This document shows positions 34,424 to 46,400 of a stretch of DNA of 64,000 bases, in pieces. How positions within the stretch are numbered: position 1 is the first letter of the stretch; each line of letters opens with the position of its first letter. Under the pieces are notes generated by a model, which was not told the DNA's origin, did not search any database, and worked only from the letters and a program-made list of their open reading frames with translations. The position numbers and the translations under genes are program-made. The DNA is taken from NCBI RefSeq assembly GCF_003337415.1, contig NZ_QPJT01000011.1, positions 1 to 64,000 on the forward strand. Reading direction: 5' to 3'. The stretch is from Anaerobacterium chartisolvens. GTDB lineage: Bacteria; Bacillota; Clostridia; Acetivibrionales; DSM-27016.

Positions 34424-35326
34424 ATGAATTCAATAACTACCGAATATGGAGTTTTGGAAGGGATAACATATTTAAAGGAATATGCTCACGGGGGCGTCCG
34501 GGAGTGCATGGTTAACAGGGAAAACAGGCTTGTTACAAAGTACGGGGTGCTTATACCCTACTATAAGGACGATGAGCATAGAAGAAAACCTATTACTCCG
34601 ATAGATTTTTATGATAATGGCATTATAAAAAGTATTTCGCTCCAGCAGCAAACTGTTGTAAAAACTCCTATAGGAGATTTTACAGTTGAGTTTATCAGCT
34701 TTTACGAGGATGGGAGCATAAAGAGAATACTCCACTTGAATGGACGGATAACGGGATACTGGTCGGAAGAAAATGAATACGGTATGGCGCAGGAGTTTGA
34801 TTTCAGCTTTGATTTCGGTAAATTTACAAAGAAGATGATAGGGATTTGTTTTTACAAAAGCGGCACGGTAAAGAGCCTTACCCTCTGGCCTCAGGATTCC
34901 CTTGAGGTGCGGCTGCCCTTTGGGAATATATCGGTACGTACCGGAATAGCCCTTTACCCGGAGGGAAGCATTAAGTCGGTAGAGCCGTTCAAGTCTGTAC
35001 CCGTGCCCACGCCCATAGGTAGCATAGCTGCATTTGACATAAATTCCGTTGGAGTACACGGCGATACAAATTCTTTGGGCTTATATGAGGATGGAAGAAT
35101 TAAGAATTTGGTGACCTCGTTTGATGAGATAACGGTGGAGGGTGAGAATGGGTATTCCGCTGTTTATAGCCCGGCATTAAGAGACGATGCGGGAAAAACC
35201 GTCAGAAGCCCCTTGCATATACAGTTTTTTGACGGAAAGATAATGATTGGTAATACGCATTCCGGGGTATATGAAATAAATAGATATACTTTTAAAATAA
35301 GCAAGTTTAAGGGGTGGGCCTCGTAA
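34424..35326 (+). CDS. Hypothetical protein with repeated [F/Y]-x-[D/E/S]-G-x-[I/V]-K motifs
   Basis: A 300-residue soluble protein with five or so degenerate units: FYDNGIIKSISL, FYEDGSIKRILH, FYKSGTVKSLTL, LYPEGSIKSVEP and LYEDGRIKNLVT. They are spaced about 40-60 residues apart, each on a short beta hairpin. The pattern resembles MORN-type or similar antiparallel repeats. No enzyme motif is visible. AAGGAGG precedes the ATG, and TGGTATAAT at 34310-34318 is a probable extended -10. It shares its upstream gap with the divergent ribU leader. The function is unknown. Confidence 0.75.
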   Translation: MNSITTEYGVLEGITYLKEYAHGGVRECMVNRENRLVTKYGVLIPYYKDDEHRRKPITPIDFYDNGIIKSISLQQQTVVKTPIGDFTVEFISFYEDGSIKRILHLNGRITGYWSEENEYGMAQEFDFSFDFGKFTKKMIGICFYKSGTVKSLTLWPQDSLEVRLPFGNISVRTGIALYPEGSIKSVEPFKSVPVPTPIGSIAAFDINSVGVHGDTNSLGLYEDGRIKNLVTSFDEITVEGENGYSAVYSPALRDDAGKTVRSPLHIQFFDGKIMIGNTHSGVYEINRYTFKISKFKGWAS

Positions 35327-35485
35327 GGATAACATTTATTTAAGCATAGCGATTCCTTGCGTTCTAATTGTGCCTTCTATTCTGCCGGTACGGTACAGAG
35401 CATTCTTTGCATATGCGTTTCAAGATAAGAGTTGTTGCTTTTTGCGTAAAAATTATCATATAATTATTTTTATAGGAGGACGAAT

Positions 35486-35866
35486 ATGTCAGTTTTCGCA
35501 GAGAGGTTAAGAAACTTAAGAGAGAAGCAGGGGCAAACGCAGGTTCAGGTAGGCAAGGCTGTGGGAAAAAGCAGAGAGGCTGTAACTAAGTATGAAATGG
35601 GCCAGAGAGAGCCGGATTTACATGCAATCACATCTATAGCAAGGTATTTTAATGTTTCAGCAGACTACATATTGGGAATAACCGATCAGCTAGACAGCAA
35701 TCATAAGCAGGAGGGTTTGGATGAGGTTTCTCTTTCAGGCAAGGAATGTAAGGACAATGAGGAATTTGTCCCATACTTTAAGCTTGCGTTAAAGATAAAA
35801 AATAGCGGCGTGGGGCTTAAGGAAGTGGAGGAGTTTGTTGACAAGCTCATAAAGCAAAAGAGGTAG
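35486..35866 (+). CDS. Xre-family HTH transcriptional regulator
   Basis: A 126-residue regulator with an N-terminal Cro/CI helix-turn-helix at about residues 6-61 (LRNLREKQGQTQVQVGKAVGKSREAVTKYEMG and the DYILGITD end). A 60-residue acidic C-terminal part follows. It has an AGGAGG ribosome-binding site. It lies just before the 3' end of the exporter operon of the biosynthetic cluster but on the other strand, so control of that cluster is possible but unsupported. Confidence 0.9.
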   Translation: MSVFAERLRNLREKQGQTQVQVGKAVGKSREAVTKYEMGQREPDLHAITSIARYFNVSADYILGITDQLDSNHKQEGLDEVSLSGKECKDNEEFVPYFKLALKIKNSGVGLKEVEEFVDKLIKQKR

Positions 35867-35957
35867 GCTTGGAATGTATCCTTTGCGGCTTGCCTGAAAC
35901 CAGTTGAAAAGAAAGAAGCCCCGCCATAAATGGTGAAGCCCCTCTTTTATTTTAATA

Positions 35958-37163
35958 TCAGGTGTTCTTCAGGAATTTATTAACGAATCTCTCCTTTGCA
36001 AGTATGATGATAAAGAAGGCTATGCTTATTATAAGCAAAACAACCGAAGGCCTTAAAATGGCTTCAAATCCAAGGTCGTTGTCTATAATGCTTCTCATTC
36101 CCTTCATAACCCAGTATTGAGGCAAGATTACAGCAATTTTCTGCATAAATTCCGGCTGAAGCTCCAGAGGCCACAAACAGCCCGAAACCATGGAGGTGCA
36201 TAAAACAGCCAGTGAAGCTATGGAGGTAAGCTGTGCATTGGTATTTACTATTGTGGATAAAAATATACCCATTGCCGCGGCGCTTAATATAAATACTGTC
36301 ATAACACACATCAGGGCAGGTATTGAGCTTCCCCAGTCCACACCTAAAACAAACCGGCTGAAGAGTATGGTTAGTGCAATTTGTATCCAGCCCTTGACAA
36401 ATGTGCTTAAAATATTGCCCAGATAGATTATAGAGCTATTGGTGGGGGTTACAATCAATCTATACCAGGTATAGTCTTTTTTCTCGTCGAGAATAACCCC
36501 GCCGCTGGAGAACATCATAGTCATCATTAAAAAAATTACTATAAGCCCGATGGTAGTTGTCAGCTTATTCCCATTCTTTTTGCTTTTAATATTTTCTGTA
36601 AACTTTATATGCTCAACGGTAACGATATTAGGAATGCTTAAGGCCTTGTCAACGTTTTTTGTTAATGCTTCGAGAGTGGCTTTGTCATCGCCCATGTTTA
36701 AGTCGGTTAAAACCTCTTTAAAAAAGTTAATGATTATTTCATTGGTTCTCATTCTTACCAATGCTTTTCTTAAGGAATATTCCAGAGCCTTGGAATTTGG
36801 AGATTCGGTAAGCTTGATTAAGGTTATTTGAGGAACTTTCCCATTTATTATATCGTCTGTAAACCCTTTGGGCAATATAAAGCCCAATTCAAGCTGAGAC
36901 TTCTGAACCTGGCCTACAACCTCCTCTTCACTCATTTCAGTAAATGAGGCTATATCGTCGTTGTTTAATTCCTTGATAAACTCCTTGGAAAATTCCTTAT
37001 TATCAAAGTCAACTATACCGCAGGGGATTTTTGTTTCATTTGTATAATTAATATTAGTAAAAATCACTATCATTACAAATGGAATTAATATCATAAATAA
37101 CAGGGTCTTTTTATCCCGTATTAATTTTTTTAAATCAAACATTAATATATTAAGTACTTTCAT
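35958..37163 (-). CDS. ABC-2 type transporter permease (second subunit)
   Basis: A permease of about 401 residues. An N-terminal helix is followed by an extracytoplasmic domain of roughly 150 residues and then a block of five membrane helices, the ABC2_membrane_3 plan. The in-frame ATG at 37190 lies inside the stop region of the upstream gene. The ATG at 37163, after GAGGTGAT, gives the usual short N-terminus (MKVLNILMFDLKKLIRDKK). It is the last gene of the minus-strand biosynthetic arm and probably forms a heterodimer with the next permease to export the product. Confidence 0.9.
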   Translation of the reverse strand: MKVLNILMFDLKKLIRDKKTLLFMILIPFVMIVIFTNINYTNETKIPCGIVDFDNKEFSKEFIKELNNDDIASFTEMSEEEVVGQVQKSQLELGFILPKGFTDDIINGKVPQITLIKLTESPNSKALEYSLRKALVRMRTNEIIINFFKEVLTDLNMGDDKATLEALTKNVDKALSIPNIVTVEHIKFTENIKSKKNGNKLTTTIGLIVIFLMMTMMFSSGGVILDEKKDYTWYRLIVTPTNSSIIYLGNILSTFVKGWIQIALTILFSRFVLGVDWGSSIPALMCVMTVFILSAAAMGIFLSTIVNTNAQLTSIASLAVLCTSMVSGCLWPLELQPEFMQKIAVILPQYWVMKGMRSIIDNDLGFEAILRPSVVLLIISIAFFIIILAKERFVNKFLKNT

Positions 37164-37176
37164 CAAATCTATCACC

Positions 37177-38373
37177 TCACACCGTTTCAAATTTTGAAAT
37201 TCCTATTATGAGAAATAACAGGCCTGCTGCAAAAAGTATAATGCAATTTGGAGCTATTGCATAAAAATCCGTACCTTGCATAAGCTTGTAGTATGCATCC
37301 ATGGCATGTCTGTTAGGGGTAATACTTGATATTGTTTTCATAAAGTCCGGGAATAAGTAGAACGGCATCATACCCCCGCCTAAAGCTGTAAATATCATGA
37401 TTAAAACTTCACCTAAATTATTTGCCGCTTTAACATTTTTGCCTATAGCGGCTATAAACATACCGAATCCTGAGCTGAAAAACACAAGGCAAAGGCTGAG
37501 AATTATAAGTGCATATAGTGGGCCGCCCCAATCCACCCTGTAAAATACCGTGGTGAAAATCACCAGTATTATTGATTGAAGAGCGCCGATGGTTGCAAGA
37601 CCGATACATTTGCCTAAAATCAATTCAAATTTTGATACCCCTGCTCCAATTATCCTACCCAGAGTTCTGTTTTCTTTTTCTTGAAGCATCAGGGTCACGC
37701 CGGTGACAGAGCTGAAAAGAATATACATTACCAGCATAGCAACAGAATAATATTGCAGTGAGGATATGGGCTTTGTCTCCTTTTGAGTTGATTCCTTAAA
37801 TTCAATCAACTCCTCACTGAGTCTTGTGGCTATTTTCATCATAATATTTCCATTCAAGCCTCTTTCAATAAAATCCTTATTTCCTGAGGCCGTTGCTGTT
37901 TCCATAAAGGCATGATATCCCTTTCTGCTAATAGAGAGTATATTCATATAGCCATTTGCCGTACCAAATGTAAAGGTTCCCTTTAATGCCTCTTCATTAT
38001 TAGAGAGCACGTCTACCTTCACTTCTCTGTTATTACTGAGGTTAACAGTATAATTCTCATGAATTAAAATTATGGCTGCTACTTTATTGGATCTCAATTT
38101 TTTCATTGCAGCTTCCTCGGTGTCCTCCTCCAGCTCAAATATGCTGCCATAATAATCTCTGATGATTCCGACGAAAAGCTGAGAGTCGAAGCCCTTATCC
38201 TTGTCAACAACAGAAATAGGGAATTTGCTGATGCCATTGTCTTCTTCAAATATTGCCCCCAGTGCAGTTCCTAAAATAAGCATTATAAATACCGGCATTA
38301 ATAGGAGACTTATAAGAGCTTTTATATCCTTGGCTATTATTTTTAAATCTTTTAATGCAATATGTAAAACCAT
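37177..38373 (-). CDS. ABC-2 type transporter permease (first subunit)
   Basis: A 398-residue permease with the same plan as its neighbour: an N-terminal helix (ALISLLLMPVFIMLILGTAL), an extracytoplasmic domain and a C-terminal bundle including MLQEKENRTLGRIIGAGVSKFELILGK, the typical cytoplasmic coupling segment. It lies 13 bp before the other permease and shortly after the ATPase. The pair with one ATPase fits a drug or natural-product exporter. Confidence 0.92.
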   Translation of the reverse strand: MVLHIALKDLKIIAKDIKALISLLLMPVFIMLILGTALGAIFEEDNGISKFPISVVDKDKGFDSQLFVGIIRDYYGSIFELEEDTEEAAMKKLRSNKVAAIILIHENYTVNLSNNREVKVDVLSNNEEALKGTFTFGTANGYMNILSISRKGYHAFMETATASGNKDFIERGLNGNIMMKIATRLSEELIEFKESTQKETKPISSLQYYSVAMLVMYILFSSVTGVTLMLQEKENRTLGRIIGAGVSKFELILGKCIGLATIGALQSIILVIFTTVFYRVDWGGPLYALIILSLCLVFFSSGFGMFIAAIGKNVKAANNLGEVLIMIFTALGGGMMPFYLFPDFMKTISSITPNRHAMDAYYKLMQGTDFYAIAPNCIILFAAGLLFLIIGISKFETV

Positions 38374-38450
38374 AACTATCCTCCCGCCTAATAAGTTTAA
38401 TAACTACACAAAAATTTTTAAAGGAGCCCTTAAGCAGATATATCAAGCTG

Positions 38451-39386
38451 TTAATCTCTCAAGGCTCTTCCCGTCAAATGGAGAAATACGCTTTCAAGGT
38501 TTGATTCCTGTATGCCGATATTATGGATTTTACAATTTGATTCATCAAGGATTGATATTAGGGGCGCCAGCATTGCGCCGGATTCTTTTCCGTATACGCT
38601 GAGCTTGCTGCCGTCTAAAATTACTTTTGTTATGCCCTTAAGGGGCTGCACCAGCTCTTCCAGACCGGAAGGAGGGTTAGCAATATCCACATTGATAACG
38701 TCAAATTCACCCACCAGCTTTCTTAGCTCCTCCTTGGAGCCGGATGCAATAATTTTGCCGTGATCCATTATTGCTATTCTTGAGCATAAATACTCAACTT
38801 CCTCCATATAATGGCTTGTATATATTATTGTCATGCCTTCCTTATTAAGATTCAGAACTGACTCTAATATGTGATTTCTTGACTGGGGATCGATGCCCAC
38901 CGTAGGCTCATCCATTACCAATATTTTAGGCTTGTGCAGCAGAGCGGCGGCAATATTTATTCTTCTTTTCATACCTCCTGAATATGTCTCAATCCTGTCA
39001 TTTTGCCTGTCCTTTAATCCCGCTATTTCCAAAGCCATATCAACTCTTTCATCAAGAAGCTTACCGCCAAGCCCATACATCCTTCCCCAAAAAACCAAAT
39101 TATCTCTGGCCGACAAGGTAGGATAAAGAGCTATTTCCTGAGGAACCAGCCCTATAGCCTTTCGTGCTTCCTTGGATTTTTGCATAACATCGTTTCCGTC
39201 AATGGTTATCCGGCCGCTATCCGGCCTGACCAGTGTTGTGACCATTGATATAAGAGTGGATTTTCCGGCACCATTTGGTCCTAATAATCCAAAAACCTCT
39301 CCGCTTTTAACTTCAAAGCTTACTCCGTTTACCGCTATCAAGCTGCCAAACCTTTTTGATACATCCTTTACTTCAATTAAATTCAT
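38451..39386 (-). CDS. ABC-2 exporter ATP-binding protein (DrrA/CcmA-like)
   Basis: A 311-residue ATPase with Walker A GPNGAGKST near 35, Q-loop PQEIALYPTLSARDNL, signature YSGGMKRRI near 133, Walker B LVMDEPTVGIDPQSR and switch His in TSHYMEEVE. The C-terminal 85 residues form the regulatory extension usual in DrrA-type exporters. GGGAGGCG precedes the start. It sits between the biosynthetic genes and its two permeases and should energise product export or self-resistance. Confidence 0.95.
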   Translation of the reverse strand: MNLIEVKDVSKRFGSLIAVNGVSFEVKSGEVFGLLGPNGAGKSTLISMVTTLVRPDSGRITIDGNDVMQKSKEARKAIGLVPQEIALYPTLSARDNLVFWGRMYGLGGKLLDERVDMALEIAGLKDRQNDRIETYSGGMKRRINIAAALLHKPKILVMDEPTVGIDPQSRNHILESVLNLNKEGMTIIYTSHYMEEVEYLCSRIAIMDHGKIIASGSKEELRKLVGEFDVINVDIANPPSGLEELVQPLKGITKVILDGSKLSVYGKESGAMLAPLISILDESNCKIHNIGIQESNLESVFLHLTGRALRD

Positions 39387-39479
39387 ATTAACGCCTCCCT
39401 AAATAATCTTTAATTTTTCTGGTGCTTAACGGTTAAACATTAACAACAGGCAAAAAGCAATTGGTTAAAAATTATAGTA

Positions 39480-40391
39480 TCAGTAATAGAAAACATTTGA
39501 TAAGGACTTATGAAGCCTTCTTTTATATTCATATTTGGGATATCCTATAAGAAGTGCGATTCCATGCCTGTTGTTTTTTCCGATATTATACTTTCTTTTC
39601 AGCTTTCCATTGTGCCGCAGGAAGTTTGAGGATGTGCCTGCAAAAGAAGTTGCAAGACCTAAGGCTTCCGCCGTAAGCATTGCATATGTTGCGGCAATGA
39701 AAGCGTCCGCCGGGTCTGCATACTTGGAGGCATGAAAATATAAAACCAACGGGGCGTTAAATAAAAGCCCATCCTTACCAGCCTTAAGATCCCGGATATA
39801 AAATAGTGCTGTAGGGTAAAGGTATGTTTCGAACAGATCTGCTGTTTCTTTTGAAAACAGACCTATAAAGGATCTTATAACAGGCCCGAAAATCCACTTT
39901 CTATGGTCAATAGCATTTATAATATCTGTTACGAATTCTCTGACCTTGCTATGCCCCTTTAAAACCAGAATTTCCACATCTGATGGCGGCAGCCCAACAG
40001 GCGCTTGCTTAACTCCCTCAATTATCTTATCAATCTTTTCCTGCTCCACGTCCCTTTCCAAATAGTTTCTTACCGCTCTCCTTGAGGACAGGAGACTGAA
40101 AAACTCCTCATAGGAAGGCTTGCGTTCCTTAACAAAATCTATGGTGTCATTTTTAGATATGGTTCTTCCTTCAACAGATATGCAATTTTCCGGGCAAATT
40201 GCCATACATTGACCGCAGCCGATACAGCCGAAATGCCTTTGCTGATCCACTACCATTTTTCCATTTTCCTTAAATATCGCCCCGACAAGACCTCCCCCGC
40301 ATATATCCGCACATAATCCGCAGGCGGTACATTTTGAATAATCAATTTCAACATTTGCCACACCGGATGCTCTTGCTGTTTTTACTGACAT
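39480..40391 (-). CDS. Ferredoxin-nitroreductase fusion protein
   Basis: A 303-residue redox enzyme. Residues 15-75 hold two [4Fe-4S] motifs (CTACGLCADIC and CIGCGQCMAICPENC). The rest is a nitroreductase-type flavin domain starting SSRRAVRNYLERDV, with a C-terminal NRHGIALLIGYP segment. The fused ferredoxin suggests that electrons for an FMN come from the ferredoxin pool. It lies 81 bp downstream of the hybrid PKS gene in the same operon, so it may oxidise or reduce the pathway intermediate (for example as a dehydrogenase on a heterocycle or enone). The substrate is unknown. Confidence 0.88.
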   Translation of the reverse strand: MSVKTARASGVANVEIDYSKCTACGLCADICGGGLVGAIFKENGKMVVDQQRHFGCIGCGQCMAICPENCISVEGRTISKNDTIDFVKERKPSYEEFFSLLSSRRAVRNYLERDVEQEKIDKIIEGVKQAPVGLPPSDVEILVLKGHSKVREFVTDIINAIDHRKWIFGPVIRSFIGLFSKETADLFETYLYPTALFYIRDLKAGKDGLLFNAPLVLYFHASKYADPADAFIAATYAMLTAEALGLATSFAGTSSNFLRHNGKLKRKYNIGKNNRHGIALLIGYPKYEYKRRLHKSLSNVFYY

Positions 40392-40472
40392 AAATTTTCC
40401 CCTTTCATGTAACGGCTTCCAAACAATATTATATATGGAATATTAATATTATTCAGCACTTGTTTAAATAAT

Positions 40473-43400
40473 TTAACAATTAAAGCTGATTTTTGAAATA
40501 TTCATAAGTTTGTTTACCTTTTTTATTGAATATGCGCTATCAATATGTGACTTTATATCACTGATAAGGATATTGTTATCGGATAAAACCAAATCGACAA
40601 TTTTTTCAAAGCATTTAATAAATGCTGATACCGTTTCCTTCTTAAATAAGCCTGTATTATAGTTAAAATATACATCTATACGGCCTTCCTTTTCCATTGA
40701 CTCAAAATTAATATCAAATGTTACATGCTTTAAGTCGTACTGGTAATTGGTAAAGGTCAAATCCCTGATTTTTAAAATTTGATCGTTTGCGTTTTCAAAG
40801 CTGAACATTACGTCGAAAACGGGGTTGCGTCCCGGAATTCTTTTAATTTTAAGCTCCTCTACCATATGGCTGAAGGGATAGCCGCCATAAGCAAACATAT
40901 TGAGCATTTCGCTTTTTACTTCAGTTAAAAGGTCTGTAAATCTTTTTTCAGAGGACGGATATGTCCTGAAGGCCACCGAGTTTGTAAGAAGTCCGAAGCA
41001 ATTCTCAAAGCCTTGCTCAAGGCGTACCGACATCGGTATACCTATAATAATGTCATCACAGTCTGAAATGCTGTTTAGTAAAACGTCAAACAATGAAAAC
41101 ATTATCATAAACAGGCTGGTGCCGGTGGATTTGCCAAAAGCCTTCATATTTTCGGTTTTTTCTTCAGGTATTGAGAAGCATATCCTGTTGCCGCTAAAGC
41201 TTTGCTTTTCGGGGCGTGGGAAATCGGTGGGAAGCATAAGAGTCGGAAGCTCACCTGAAAGCTTTTCCTTCCAAAACTTTTTATGAGAGCTGAATTCTCC
41301 CTCCATAAAATACCTTTCTTCAAGCTCAATATAATCCCTGTAGCATTTGGCGGGCATTTGCAAGTATCTGTCCTCATACAGGCTTATAAATTCCTGAATG
41401 AATATACCCATTGATATGCCGTCGGAAATTATATGATGAAAATCTACGGCAAACAAAAACCTTACGGGGCTTATTTCAACAATTAAAACCCTTGCCAAGG
41501 GAGGTTTAGCCAAATCAAATGCCGTGATAAACTCTTCAATATGCTTTTTAAGGTCCTCCTCATTTCCTTTTTTATATATTGGCTCAAAGCAGACATTTTC
41601 ATGAACCTTCTGAACCGGCTTTCCGTCCTTAAGCTCAAAGCCTGTGCTGAGCAGCTTATGCCGTTTTGCCAATTGCCCAAGCACTAGGGAGACCTTTTCA
41701 AGGCTTAAAGGCCCCTCAACCATCATAGCGCCGGATATATGATAGGCAAGGTTGTCCTTCACCATTTTGTCAAGTATAAATTGGCCCTTCTGAAGTGCCG
41801 ACATGCTAAAGTAATTGTCCCCAAGCCTGCTTTGGATCAGCCTTGATTCGGTTGATTTTTTTTTTGAAGTGAACTCAAATCCTCCTGAACGAAGCTCTGA
41901 GACACTTTCCTTTATTGCGTCTATGAATTTGTTTGCGTCTTCCTGCGTATGGGCTGTGCTGAAATAGCATATGCGTTTTTCCCAGACATAAATTCCCTTG
42001 TGAATCATCAGGTAGAAGAAAAGCTCTATTTCAATAGGGAGCTTTCTTAAATCCAAGCCTCCATAGCCGTCGAATCTGAATTGGGAGGCAAAGTATTTTA
42101 TCCTTAAGGGAACGTCATTGTCCTCAAAATAGTTATTCAGAGTATTTACCGTGTCGGAAGTGAGCTTATTGACCCTTTCCTGAAGCGCGTTGCCTTCCTC
42201 CTTCATCTTAAGAAGAACCGCCCTGCACGCCGCAAGTGAGACAGGATGCTTGCAGAAGGTGCCTGCAAAGGAGGTTACCTCTTTTGCAGGATATGAGCCA
42301 TCTCCGAATTGCCACCAGCCTCCGTCAACGGCATCAAGATATTTTGCCTTTCCGGCTATTACGCCGATAGGGAAGCCGCCTCCTATAACCTTTCCATAAG
42401 TCACGATATCGGCCTTTACGCCAAAATGCGCCTGAGCCCCGCCCTGACAAATTCTAAAGCCGTTAATAATTTCATCAAAAATTAATGCCGATCCCATTTG
42501 CTGTGTAATGGCTCTGACATTATGCAGGAATTCCTTGGGCTGCAGCTCGGGGTTTCTGCTCTGCACCGGCTCTACAAGGACAGCCGCAAGCTCATGCCCG
42601 ATTTCACGGATTTTTTCAAGGGTTTCAGGCGCGCCATACTCCAGAACAACCACATCCTCTACCGCACCCTGCATGATTCCGGGGGAGGTAGGGACTGTTT
42701 TATTTCCCATGGAGATACCCAATATAATATCGCTGTTGCCATGAAAGGCACCCTTAAAAAGAACCACCTTGCTTCTTTGAGTAACAGTTCTTGCGATCCT
42801 CACTGCCGTCATAACAGCTTCAGACCCGGTATTTGCGAAGGCCACTCTTTCACAGCCCGTCATTTCACATATAAGCGCGGCTGTTTCACCTGCGAGGTCT
42901 GTTTGGGGGCCGAGCTCCCATCCCTCCTTAAGCTGATTTTGAACAGCGTCTATAATAAACTGGGGGCTGTTTCCAAAAAAGTTTACACCATAGCCTATTG
43001 CCATATCAATATATTCATTTTCGTCGACATCCCAGAAACGGGAGCCCTTGGATTTTAATGCCTGAAGTGGGTATATCATTTCTTTAAAGCTCATTCTGAA
43101 GTTTAATGAGCTTATCCAGTCTGACAAAACCGCACGGCTTTTCTGAGAATACTCTTTTGATTTTTTGGTGCGCTCATTATACCTTTTAACAAGGCTGTCA
43201 ACAAATAGCTTCTGCTCCTCGGTAAAGGGATCGTCGTCAAATTTCATAGCACGCAGGGTAAAGGATGCAGACTGTGCTTTGTCCACCGGTTTTGCATGAT
43301 TATCCAAGGAGCTTTGATAAGCGGGTGCGGGTGTAAGTGAGGTGCCGCTGTTTGCCACCGTGTCAACGCCGTTTAGCCTGTTTAATGTATCAAGCTGCTT

Positions 43401-46400
43401 ATGCATAATTTCAAGCTGCTGATTTATAATGCCTTGTAAGCCGCTGCTCTGTAAATTGCTGTCGACGGCTGCGGGAATTGTATTGCTTAAGGGAATGCAT
43501 TCACAGGCCTCCTCCGACATTGATTTTACCGGCATCTTTTCTTTAAGGTACTCGGCGATCATCTTTACAGAGCGTAAGTCAACCATAAATTTATTCAACG
43601 TCACATCAACACTGTATTCCTTTTCAATTTTATTTCTTAAATGAACCAGCATTAATGAATCAAATCCAAGAGTGAATAAATCCGTATCTGATTTTATCTC
43701 ATTTATTTCAAGGCCGGTTATCTCATTTATCAATAGCTTTAGCTGTTCCTCAAGGGCTGTGATATCCATATGAACGTCCTCCGTTTCTCGTGCCGTTAAG
43801 TTGTTGAAGCCTTTTACATTTTTATCTGCCGTAGGCTCAGATGCTGTTTGGGTATTTGATTTAAACCAGAAGCTCTTTTTCTGGAAGGGGTAGTTGGGCA
43901 GAGCTGTTTTTCTTGCGTTTTTATAAATTTCCGAAAGGGAATTCCAGTTAATGTCTATATTGTTTTTATATAATGAAGAAATACTGGTCAGCATTTGTTC
44001 CCAGGAGGATTTTGCTTCTCTTAAGGAGGGCAGGCACAAAATATCCTTTTTATTGACGCTTTCCTGTATGAAGCCGCAAAGCAATGCCTTTGCGCCAACC
44101 TCAATAAAAATGGAGGCCCCTTTGGCTTCTATTGTACGTATGGCGTCATAAAACCTGACAGGCATTGAAATATGACGCAACCAGTATTGGGGTGTTGTTA
44201 TTTCATCGGGCTGCGCCGGTTTTCCCGTCAGATCGGATATTATAGTGATTTTGGGCTTGGAGAATGTAACAACATCCAGCGCTTCTTTAAATTTTCCAAG
44301 TACGGCATTAATCATTGGCGAATGGAAGGCATGAGATATAGAAAGCCGTTCGGTGAAGATTTTGTTTTCCCGCGCTTTATTCAGAATAAGCTCAACACTG
44401 TCCTTTGCACCTGATATTGTGACTATGTCCCTGTTATTTACGGCAGCGATTGAAACATCACAAAGTCCCGATTCCTTTATCAGCGAGGCTACCGTTTCCT
44501 CATTGGAAAGTATTGTACCCATCATTCCATTGCCTGGAAGGGATTGTACAATACTGCCTCTGGAAGCGACCAGATAAACAGCGTCGGAAAGTGTAAATAC
44601 TCCCGCTATGCAGGCGGCGGCAAAGGATCCTATGCTGTGTCCCATTACGTAGTCCGGCTTAACTCCGAAGGATTCCCACAGCTTAGAGAGTGAGTATTCA
44701 AGTGAAAAAATAACGGGCTGGGTGTAAACGGTCTTTTCAAGGGTTTCCTTATTTGAAGCCTCAGAGTATAATAAATCTATAACGGATTTATCTATATGCC
44801 GGCTAAATAGCCTGTCACACTCATCCATGGAATCCTTAAAAACCTTAAAAAGCCGGTACAATTCTCCTCCCATGCCGGGATACTGGGAGCCCTGGCCGGT
44901 AAAAAGAAATACAATGGATTTATTATCCAAGCCTATCGGGGCGGTATTTTTTGACCTGCTTATATATGCCTCCAGTTTCCTTGCTAACGCCTCTCTGGTA
45001 GAGCCGACAAAAGAAGCTCTTACAGGGAAATAGCATCTGCTGATGTTAGAGGAGTAGCAGATATCGGCAATGTTGTCGGATGTGCTTTGAATATACCGAA
45101 GGTATTTCCTCGCCATATCCATGATTGCATTATCTGTTTTTGCCGACAGGGTAAGGATCATCTCAAGCCCCGGAGCTTGAGGCAAAGCATCTACTTGGGG
45201 CGGCTCCCTGACAATAACATGTGTTATCGTACCTCCTAAGCCTAATGAGCTTAAGCCTGCGATACGGGTTCTAGTTCCACGCTTCCATGGCGTAGGAGAT
45301 TTTACTATTTCAACGGGTATGTTACTCCATGGGATTTCGGCATTTAATTGCCCGCAGTTTATGCTGGGAGGGAGCATTTCGTTCTGTATGCTGAGTATTA
45401 GCTTTATAAGGCCTGCCATGCCCGCACTTGCTTCAAGATGCCCTATGTTGGATTTTACAGAGCCGACAAGAAGCGGCTTAATCCTTTCGCCGCCGTAAAC
45501 TGTGTTAAGTGAATTTATTTCTATGGGATCACCTAAGGGAGTAGCCGAGGCATGTGCTTCAATATAGTCGACATCCTTTGGCGATACACCTGCCTTTGTC
45601 AATGCGGATTTTATAAGCCTTTCCTGTGCCAGCCCGTTAGGAGCCGTAAGGCCGTTGCTTTTACCGTCGTGAAGAACCTCTGTGCCTTCTATGACAGCTA
45701 GAATATTATCCCCGTCACGAAGGGCGTCGGATAATCTCTTAACTATTACGAAGCCACAGCCCTCACCTCTTCCATAGCCATCGGCATCCGCACTGAAGCT
45801 CCGGCTTTTGCCATCTGCGGAAATTGCTTTCAGCCTGGAAAGCGCCATGTAATACTGAGGTATCAGAATAAGGCTGACTCCTCCAACCATTGCCATATCA
45901 CAGCCTTTATTTCTCAGACTCTCGCAGGCATAGTGCAGTGCCACAAGAGATGAGGAGCAGGCTGTGTCAACGGACATGCTGGGGCCGTTAAAATCATAAA
46001 AGTATGACAGCCTTCCGCAGGCGGCAAACGGAGATACGCCTGTCGCACAATAAGGGGTTATTTCCTTGCTTGTCCCAAGCAACAGGTTCTGGAACTCATT
46101 ACCCATGCTTCCGATAAAAACACCCGTCTTGCTGCCCCTTATGTTTGCCGGAAAAATTCCCGCATTCTCAAGGGCTTCCCAGCTAACCTCCAATAACAGC
46201 CTCTGCTGCGGATCCATGCTTTCCGCTTCTATTGGGGCTATTTCAAAAAAAGAGGCGTCAAACTCGTCCACAGCAACATTCAGGAAGTTGCCGTACCTTG
46301 TATAAATTTTGCCGGGGGCATCCATATCGGGGCTGTAATACTTATTTATATCAAATCTGCTCTTTGGTATTTCCGATACCGTATCCCTGCCCTGGGAAAG

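Noticed and set aside
35900-35957. Terminator between the Xre gene and the exporter permease
   Set aside because: The region has a direct repeat of GAAGCCCC around a short CCAT/ATGG hairpin, but no strong stem with a T-run, so I did not list it.
42498-43058. 186-codon plus-strand frame inside the hybrid PKS gene
   Set aside because: It lies opposite the aminotransferase domain, has no family features, and is explained by codon bias in the real gene.
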